Origin: Planctomycetaceae bacterium
Lineage (GTDB): Bacteria > Planctomycetota > Planctomycetia > Pirellulales > Pirellulaceae
Assembly (NCBI GenBank): GCA_007133715.1
Contig: SLMF01000181.1
Coordinates: 1-11,966 of the forward strand
DNA: 11,966 nt
Reading direction: 5' to 3'
The translations under genes and the position numbers were made by a program. The notes under the pieces are model-generated. The model was not told where the DNA came from. It searched no databases and worked only from the letters and a program-made list of their open reading frames with translations. Of this stretch, positions 7,763-11,966 are shown piece by piece. Position 1 is the stretch's first letter. Each line of letters opens with the position of its first letter.

Positions 7763-8094
7763 CGTTTGCGGTCAACACCGACCCGCGTCCCGCGCTGCCC
7801 CAGGCCCCCCCCTGCGGATCACGCCAGGCGACAACCGCGGCCGGACTGCCACAGATGGATCGAATGACCCACCTGCTGTTTGATGACCACTGCCGCCATG
7901 TTAGATAATGTTGTCGGTTGTGGTCGCCACACATGGCCCTCAGGAGGAACGCTACCCTGGAATCATTCGACCAAAAAACACGCCGTTCGATGGGGCTTCA
8001 ATCACATCTTTCAGGGGCGCCCTGTCGCATTTCCCGGGTGTGTCGGGAATAATTAGGGGTGTTTCGGGAATCAGAAGAACTGAGAGAACCACCG
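7763..8094. promoter_or_regulatory. Divergent intergenic region between AraC-type and sigma-factor genes
   Basis: This roughly 330-bp stretch carries no convincing gene. A frame open from 7908 reads through into the sigma-factor region in the wrong frame and has no recognisable protein features. It must hold the promoters for both flanking genes. I see phased direct repeats at its right end (described separately) and a GTCAACACCG near its left end, but no promoter box I would defend. No tRNA-like or riboswitch-like fold was recognised. Confidence 0.5.
8036..8071. repeat. Direct repeat, 21-bp period, upstream of sigma-factor gene (candidate operator)
   Basis: GGGTGTGTCGGGAAT (8036-8050) and GGGTGTTTCGGGAAT (8057-8071) differ at one base, and their starts are 21 bp apart. 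A TTCCCG at 8031-8036 also forms a perfect 6-bp inverted repeat with CGGGAA at 8044-8049, around a 7-bp spacer. The second copy ends 23 bp before the ATG at 8095 and 10 bp before the Shine-Dalgarno, so a bound protein could block or recruit polymerase or affect the leader. Regulator unknown. Confidence 0.5.
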
Positions 8095-8733
8095 ATGGGC
8101 AAGCGACCAGTGGTCGAAGCAGACGGGAAGCCCGCTCGGGGAGTGGCGACTCCGGGCGAGATGCCGGATGTGCGCGCGTTGGTTATCGCTCATCATGCGG
8201 CGCTTTACCGCTATGCCTTTCGCTTGGCGGGGAACACGTGTGACGCGGAGGATCTCACGCAACAGACCTTTTTGGTGGCTCAGGAACGCCTTCACCAAGT
8301 TCGGGACGCTGGAAAGATCAAGGCTTGGCTGTTTGCCGTGCTGAGGAACTGTTATTTCCGGGGCTGTCGCAAGCCGCGCACGGTTTTGGCGACCAACTTG
8401 GAGATCTCCCTGGAAGCGATCCCGGCACCTTTGACTTTGGAACAGATCGATCGCCAGACGTTGCAAGCGGCGTTGGACGAATTACCGGACACGTTCCGGG
8501 TGGTGGTATTGATGTTTTATTTTGAAGGTTGTTCGTATAAGGAGATGGCGTCGCAATTGGAGATACCGATTGGAACGGTGATGAGTCGGTTGTCGCGTGC
8601 GAAAGCCCATTTACGTCGGCGGCTTTCGGGCTGGGAAGAACCCTTGCCGGCGCTTCCCGATTCGGCGGGCAGCTCACCGTTGGCGGCACGGAAGGACACC
8701 AAGCGGCTGGATCACAGGACGATCGGCCAATGA
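8095..8733 (+). CDS. ECF-like RNA polymerase sigma-70 factor
   Basis: The 212-residue protein has the two conserved sigma regions of the small extracytoplasmic-function class. Region 2 spans about residues 28-95, with LYRYAFRLAGNTCDAEDLTQ and QTFLVAQ, then KIKAWLFAVLRNCYF for -10 recognition and melting. Region 4 spans about 118-175, with LDELPDTFRVVVLMFYFEG and the helix-turn-helix SYKEMASQLEIPIGTVMSRL (147-166), then RAKAHLRRRL for -35 binding. ATG 8095 is chosen because GAGAG lies about 8 nt upstream; a GTG at 8059 would add 12 residues and lies inside the phased repeat. A C-terminal tail of about 30 residues after region 4 is Ser/Pro-rich, then basic. The stop is 10 bp before the next ATG, whose Shine-Dalgarno overlaps this stop, so the two are translationally linked. 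It probably directs its own operon; the subgroup is not resolved. Confidence 0.93.
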   Translation: MGKRPVVEADGKPARGVATPGEMPDVRALVIAHHAALYRYAFRLAGNTCDAEDLTQQTFLVAQERLHQVRDAGKIKAWLFAVLRNCYFRGCRKPRTVLATNLEISLEAIPAPLTLEQIDRQTLQAALDELPDTFRVVVLMFYFEGCSYKEMASQLEIPIGTVMSRLSRAKAHLRRRLSGWEEPLPALPDSAGSSPLAARKDTKRLDHRTIGQ

Positions 8734-8743
8734 GGATCGACCG

Positions 8744-9580
8744 ATGAACGAGCGTGAGATAATCCAGGCGATGGAGGCTTGTCGGGCGGAGGCGAACGAC
8801 TGGGAGGCTCTCGAGGAAGTGGAGGGGATGAGATTGGTAGCGGAGGAGCCAGCCTGGCGGGAGCGAAGCGAGCGCGTTCAAGCTTGGGATCGCACGCTTT
8901 CGCAAGCGTTGCACGCGGTTCCCATCCCCTCTGGGTTAGGGGATCGTGTGCTCGCCGTATTGGATCAGGAAGTGCGGCCCGCCTCGTCCTGGGCGGGGGA
9001 GTGCGATCCTCGTGGAGCGAGGCGGCCATTGCGATGGTCCCGGCGATGGGTATTTGCACTAGCAAGTTTGGCTGTCTCGACAGCTCTGATGGGGGTGATC
9101 GTTTTGCGGGGAATGGGTGCGCGTCCGATTCCCGAGCCCACGCCTGAGTTTGCCCACGAAGTGATCCAGTGGTCCGAGGTGGTATCGCGTGGCGACTGGT
9201 ACACCGATTTTCTCGTGGACGAATTGCGAGCCTATCCGCTTGACGACGCGATTCGGGCCGAGCCGCGGCGGTGGACGTGGTTTGCGACGGCCTATCATCC
9301 GCGTACCGTGGTCTACGACGTGACCGCGGCCCGTGGCGCACGGACGTATGTGTTCTGCATACCGGCGGCACGTCTTTCGACGTCGTTACCCTCGACTCCC
9401 CCGTTACAACCGTTTTCCACTACCGGGGGGGTGGCGATTGGCACGTGGCAGCGTGATGCACAGATTTATGTGCTGGCTGCTCAGGGTGGCGAGTCGGTAT
9501 ATCGTCGGCTACTGCAGTCGACGATTGTGCTGCGGAGCGTACCGGCGCCGCCCGTGTCCTCCCCGCCTTGCCCGGTTTAG
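8744..9580 (+). CDS. Single-pass membrane protein, putative anti-sigma factor
   Basis: The 278-residue protein starts at ATG 8744; GAGGA at 8732-8736, overlapping the sigma-factor stop, is its ribosome binding site. The cytoplasmic N-terminal part (1-100) is helical and acidic (REIIQAMEACRAEANDWEAL), then AWDRTLSQALHAVPIPSGLGDRVLAVLDQ, a pattern seen in planctomycete proteins encoded behind sigma factors. A transmembrane helix spans about 102-122 (WVFALASLAVSTALMGVIVL) with Arg residues on the inner side. About 150 residues follow outside, including VYDVTAARGARTYVFCIPAA and IGTWQRDAQIYVLAAQGG, which looks like a folded beta-rich sensor domain. Gene order and topology argue for an anti-sigma factor sequestering the upstream sigma protein. 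The zinc-binding H-X3-C-X2-C motif of classical anti-sigma factors is absent. Function is inferred from context. A start at 8597 in the same frame lies inside the sigma gene and was rejected. Confidence 0.8.
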   Translation: MNEREIIQAMEACRAEANDWEALEEVEGMRLVAEEPAWRERSERVQAWDRTLSQALHAVPIPSGLGDRVLAVLDQEVRPASSWAGECDPRGARRPLRWSRRWVFALASLAVSTALMGVIVLRGMGARPIPEPTPEFAHEVIQWSEVVSRGDWYTDFLVDELRAYPLDDAIRAEPRRWTWFATAYHPRTVVYDVTAARGARTYVFCIPAARLSTSLPSTPPLQPFSTTGGVAIGTWQRDAQIYVLAAQGGESVYRRLLQSTIVLRSVPAPPVSSPPCPV

Positions 9581-9747
9581 CCCCTTTATCCAGAATTCTC
9601 GGATTCTTGCTCATCTACGGTTCGGTTTCCAGCCGAAGCGAGCGTGTAGTGATTGGTTAGGCCGACCTGGACAACGTCATTCCCACCCCGCCTTGGACTG
9701 TCCCGCACGACCCCTTGGGCAGTCGGGCAGGGTCTTCCATAAGAACG

Positions 9748-10548
9748 ATGATGCTGACGAGCTTCTTCCGTCGCGACCACTGGTTGATCCTACTCGCTGC
9801 GATCGCGGGTTTGGTAGCGCAAGAGGTCGTGACTCGGACGGCGGCGGAGGCGGAACCTTCGTTTGAGGTTTCGAATATTTCCCCGTCGTGGGTATCTATG
9901 GAAGCGTTTTACGGGGGCGATGCGCGAGCGCGCGTTGCTTTTGCGGTTCGGGCTTCGGAGCCGCCCGCCGACGCTTTGGCGATTTCGATGCCGGAGGTAC
10001 AGCCGCGGGTGGTCGCGCGTCTGGAGCAAGATCAGCCCTACGAAGAAGAGCCGACGTGGGTGACTTCGGGCATCCGCGAACCGGACGGGGGACTTGCGGC
10101 CGTCGAAGCGGCCCCTGAGTTGGTGGCCGACGCACGGCAGTCGGAGCCGCAGCGGGGGGAAGCCGGGCCGGGAGGGGTCGAGATTCTTCCGGTGCCGGTT
10201 GAAGCGGGCGACACGACGATCACGGAGGAACCGGGGGAATCCTTGGTGGAGAGTGCGTTGGACAGCGAGTTGCGTCCGTTAGCCCGAGCCGGAACGCAGC
10301 GAGGGGTGGCGACCGAGTCGGAGGAATCCCGCCAGCCGACCCCGAGCGAACTACGTCAGCAGCGAGCTTGGGAGCGATCGCAAGCGCGTCGGGCGCGTTT
10401 GGAAGCATATCGCAACATGGGCCATTGTCCTTCCCGGCCGGTGGTTTCGCCCAGCCGTCATGTGATCACGGAGCCTTCTCGCGAGATCGTGGTGGTTCCG
10501 ATCGTGGTGAGTCCCTCGCCGGCGATTTCCACATCTCAAGTTCGCTGA
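9748..10548 (+). CDS. Exported acidic, low-complexity protein of unknown function
   Basis: I do not recognise a named family. The 266-residue reading starts at ATG 9748, with another ATG at 9751. There is no strong Shine-Dalgarno; an AGGG lies about 17 nt upstream. A TTG at 9715 would add 11 residues. A short basic n-region (FFRRDHW) and a hydrophobic core (LILLAAIAGLVAQ, 13-25) indicate a signal peptide or N-terminal anchor. Residues about 40-200 are rich in Glu, Pro, Ala and Gly with little predicted structure. Residues 200-225 are a charged Arg/Glu/Gln helix (LRQQRAWERSQARRARLEAY), and the tail contains CPSRPVVSPSR and a hydrophobic strand IVVVPIVVS. It lies 167 bp after the putative anti-sigma gene and 13 bp before the nagA-like gene. 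This suggests an envelope protein expressed with the operon, perhaps a target or partner of the sigma system; that is inference. Confidence 0.65.
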   Translation: MMLTSFFRRDHWLILLAAIAGLVAQEVVTRTAAEAEPSFEVSNISPSWVSMEAFYGGDARARVAFAVRASEPPADALAISMPEVQPRVVARLEQDQPYEEEPTWVTSGIREPDGGLAAVEAAPELVADARQSEPQRGEAGPGGVEILPVPVEAGDTTITEEPGESLVESALDSELRPLARAGTQRGVATESEESRQPTPSELRQQRAWERSQARRARLEAYRNMGHCPSRPVVSPSRHVITEPSREIVVVPIVVSPSPAISTSQVR

Positions 10549-10561
10549 CACGAGTTCTTTC

Positions 10562-11752
10562 ATGTTTTCAGGGCAGATGGTAGGCCGTCGCACGGACACG
10601 TTCCAGGCGGTTCGCATCGCGTGGTCGGGTGGTCAGATCACGGGGATCGAATCGGTCGGTTCGAGCGAGGTGGTCGAGGAGTTCCCCTGGATTTCGCCCG
10701 GATTGATTGATTTGCAGATCAACGGTTGCCAGGGCTTGGCGTTCAACGATCCCGGTTTGACGGGGGCTCAGGTGGAAACGGTCAGCCGAGCGTTAGCTGC
10801 CTGGGGCGTCACCTGTTACTGTCCCACGCTCACGACGGACAGTTTCGCGGTTTTGAGTCATGCGTTGCGGACGCTTGCATCCGCGATTCGCGAGTCGCGA
10901 GCGGTGGCGGCACGGGTTGGGGGAGTGCATGTCGAGGGTCCGTACATATGTGCGGAGGACGGTCCTCGGGGCGCGCATCCGCGGCAGCATGTTCGCCCGC
11001 CGGACTGGGATGAATTCTGTCGATTGCAGGATGCTGCGGAGGGGCACATTCGGATTTTGACCCTTTCGCCGGAGTATTCGGGTGCGGACGTTTTCATTTC
11101 GCGGGTCGCGGACTCGGGCGTGGTCGTTGCGATTGGCCATACGCAAGCCGATTCGGACCAGCTTCGCGCCGCCGTCGACGCGGGAGCTCGGATGAGTACG
11201 CATTTGGGCAACGGAGCCCATGCCACGCTTCGCCGCCATCCCAACTATTTGTGGGACCAACTGGCGGAGGACGGGTTGACAGCCAGTCTGATTGTAGACG
11301 GGCATCACTTGCCGCCCGCGGTGGTCAAGACCTTTCTGCGAGCCAAGACGCCGGATCGCTGCATTTTGGTCAGCGACGTGACCGCGATGGCCGGATTGGC
11401 CCCGGGACGTTACGAGACGGCCGGTTTGGGAGCCGTGGACGTGCTGGAGGATGGACGGTTAGTAATTGCGGGCCAGCAGCAGCTGTTGGCAGGGGCGAGT
11501 CTGCCGATTGGGGCCGGGATTGCCAACCTGGTGCGTTTTACCGAGCAGGGACTGGGGACGGCGGTCGCGATGGCGACGAGCCGACCAGCGGCGATTTTGG
11601 GTCAGGCTGCGGGGCGGCTGGAAGTCGGTGCGCCGGCCGATCTGGTCCAGTTCCGGCTGCCGGAGCCGGGAGCCCGGGGTCCGGCGGGCGACCTGCAAAT
11701 CCAGGCCACCGTCCAGGGTGGCGAGCGGGTCTGGAGCGCGTCCGCCAGCTGA
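10562..11752 (+). CDS. nagA: N-acetylglucosamine-6-phosphate deacetylase-like amidohydrolase
   Basis: The 396-residue protein has the NagA-type amidohydrolase scaffold: a small beta domain from both termini around a TIM barrel. Visible active-site motifs in order are PGLIDLQINGCQG (46-58), metal-binding Glu125 in GVHVEGPYI, His193 in IGHTQAD, His214 in THLGNGAH, a substrate-type His at 248/249 in VDGHHLPP, and the catalytic Asp272 in LVSDVTAMAGL. These match NagA, which removes the acetyl group from GlcNAc-6-P to feed amino-sugar catabolism or cell-wall recycling. Differences matter: canonical THLFNAM is THLGNGA here, and the region holding the phosphate-contacting Arg in E. coli NagA reads RRHPNYLWDQLA, so substrate specificity may differ. 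ATG 10562 follows the upstream stop by 13 bp with a poor Shine-Dalgarno; ATG 10577 (MVGRR) is a plausible alternative. No nagB is adjacent. The call is firm for the superfamily, moderate for the substrate. Confidence 0.88.
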   Translation: MFSGQMVGRRTDTFQAVRIAWSGGQITGIESVGSSEVVEEFPWISPGLIDLQINGCQGLAFNDPGLTGAQVETVSRALAAWGVTCYCPTLTTDSFAVLSHALRTLASAIRESRAVAARVGGVHVEGPYICAEDGPRGAHPRQHVRPPDWDEFCRLQDAAEGHIRILTLSPEYSGADVFISRVADSGVVVAIGHTQADSDQLRAAVDAGARMSTHLGNGAHATLRRHPNYLWDQLAEDGLTASLIVDGHHLPPAVVKTFLRAKTPDRCILVSDVTAMAGLAPGRYETAGLGAVDVLEDGRLVIAGQQQLLAGASLPIGAGIANLVRFTEQGLGTAVAMATSRPAAILGQAAGRLEVGAPADLVQFRLPEPGARGPAGDLQIQATVQGGERVWSASAS

Positions 11753-11776
11753 TCCCTTGTCCTTGGCGGCTGCTCT

Positions 11777-11794
11777 TATACCGTGCGCGGTATA
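11777..11794. repeat. Perfect 7-bp palindrome downstream of nagA-like gene
   Basis: TATACCG (11777-11783) and CGGTATA (11788-11794) form a perfect inverted repeat around TGCG. It lies 25 bp after the nagA-like stop. It could be the hairpin of a terminator, but no T-run follows directly, or an operator for a downstream gene. The loop is the right size for a stable hairpin. Confidence 0.4.
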
Positions 11795-11847
11795 GATTGT
11801 CCCCTATGCATCGTCCGTCACCCTGGGTACAAGGGGGGGAAAGAAAA

Positions 11848-11966
11848 ATGCATGCTCTCCTGTGCGCGGATACTCCGAACCGCCCCCAATTCCGCGAGAA
11901 CGGGCTTTCGAATAAAATGAGCGGGAGGTCCGTAGCGAGGTACCCGCGATGCCCGCGATGCCCGCG
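11848..11966 (+). CDS. Possible start of a further gene, cut by the window edge
   Basis: An ATG at 11848 is preceded by a purine-rich stretch (GGGGGGGAAAGAAAA) that could act as a ribosome binding site, and the frame stays open to the window end (39 codons). It begins MHALLCADTPNRPQF and ends in a Cys-Pro-Arg repeat produced by the terminal 9-bp repeat. A downstream in-frame ATG (11917) and an out-of-frame ATG at 11949 are alternatives. No homology-like signal is visible in so short a piece, so this may be non-coding. Confidence 0.2.
   Translation, partial: MHALLCADTPNRPQFRENGLSNKMSGRSVARYPRCPRCP
11943..11966 (+). repeat. 9-bp tandem repeat at window edge
   Basis: The unit CCCGCGATG occurs as two full copies plus six bases of a third (11943-11966) and may continue beyond the window. 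The copy number cannot be judged here. A multiple of three would keep any reading frame through it. Confidence 0.6.

Noticed and set aside
8046..8075. GGAAT...TCAGA as an ECF-type -35/-10 promoter
   Set aside because: The spacing is about 20 bp, longer than the usual 16-17, and the GGAAT is already part of the phased repeat; not specific enough.
8597..8743. Upstream in-frame extension of the putative anti-sigma gene into the sigma gene
   Set aside because: It would overlap the conserved region-4 end of the sigma gene, and the ATG at 8744 has a well-placed GAGGA.

Overview
The window is GC-rich and looks like a chromosomal segment of a planctomycete, probably a Pirellulales-like lineage. The evidence is a DUF1559 protein with the H-X9-DG C-terminal motif, a small transthyretin-like lipoprotein directly behind it, DUF5703 proteins of more than 750 residues, a LamG jellyroll domain, and an ECF-type sigma factor followed by a one-pass membrane protein. 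These are hallmarks of planctomycete genomes. The species cannot be fixed from the sequence alone.

Region 1 (1-1335) holds the 3' part of a DUF1559 prepilin-like gene and a lipoprotein gene, both on the + strand. Region 2 (1486-6706) holds two tandem, co-directional paralogous genes for large secreted DUF5703 proteins. These are presumed carbohydrate-active enzymes with a C-terminal half like GH95 and related alpha/alpha-barrel families. The second paralog differs by a roughly 183-residue LamG-like insertion at a precise point. Inside the insertion, the C-terminal LamG hallmark comes before the N-terminal hallmarks, so the lectin fold appears circularly permuted. The paralogs share patches of near-identical DNA, which suggests gene conversion or a partly homogenised duplication.

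Region 3 (6743-7762, - strand) is an AraC/XylS regulator converging on the DUF5703 pair and a natural candidate for controlling it. Region 4 (7763-8094) is a non-coding stretch of about 330 bp between the divergent regulator and sigma-factor genes. Two separate sets of short direct repeats, each with a 21-bp period (two helical turns), lie at its edges. One set is at the regulator start and the other is just upstream of the sigma-factor start.

Region 5 (8095-11752, + strand) is a likely operon: ECF-like sigma factor, membrane-anchored putative anti-sigma factor without a zinc motif, a secreted acidic/low-complexity protein of unknown function, and a divergent NagA-type amidohydrolase. The last 214 bp contain a perfect 7-bp palindrome, a possible start of another gene, and a 9-bp tandem repeat running off the window. 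No tRNA, rRNA, CRISPR array, transposase or phage gene was seen.

A plausible joint reading, which is inference, is a glycan-handling locus: secreted DUF5703 enzymes act outside the cytoplasm, the AraC protein responds to a sugar signal, and the amidohydrolase deacetylates an amino-sugar derivative inside the cell. The link between the DUF5703 half and the sigma-factor half rests only on proximity.
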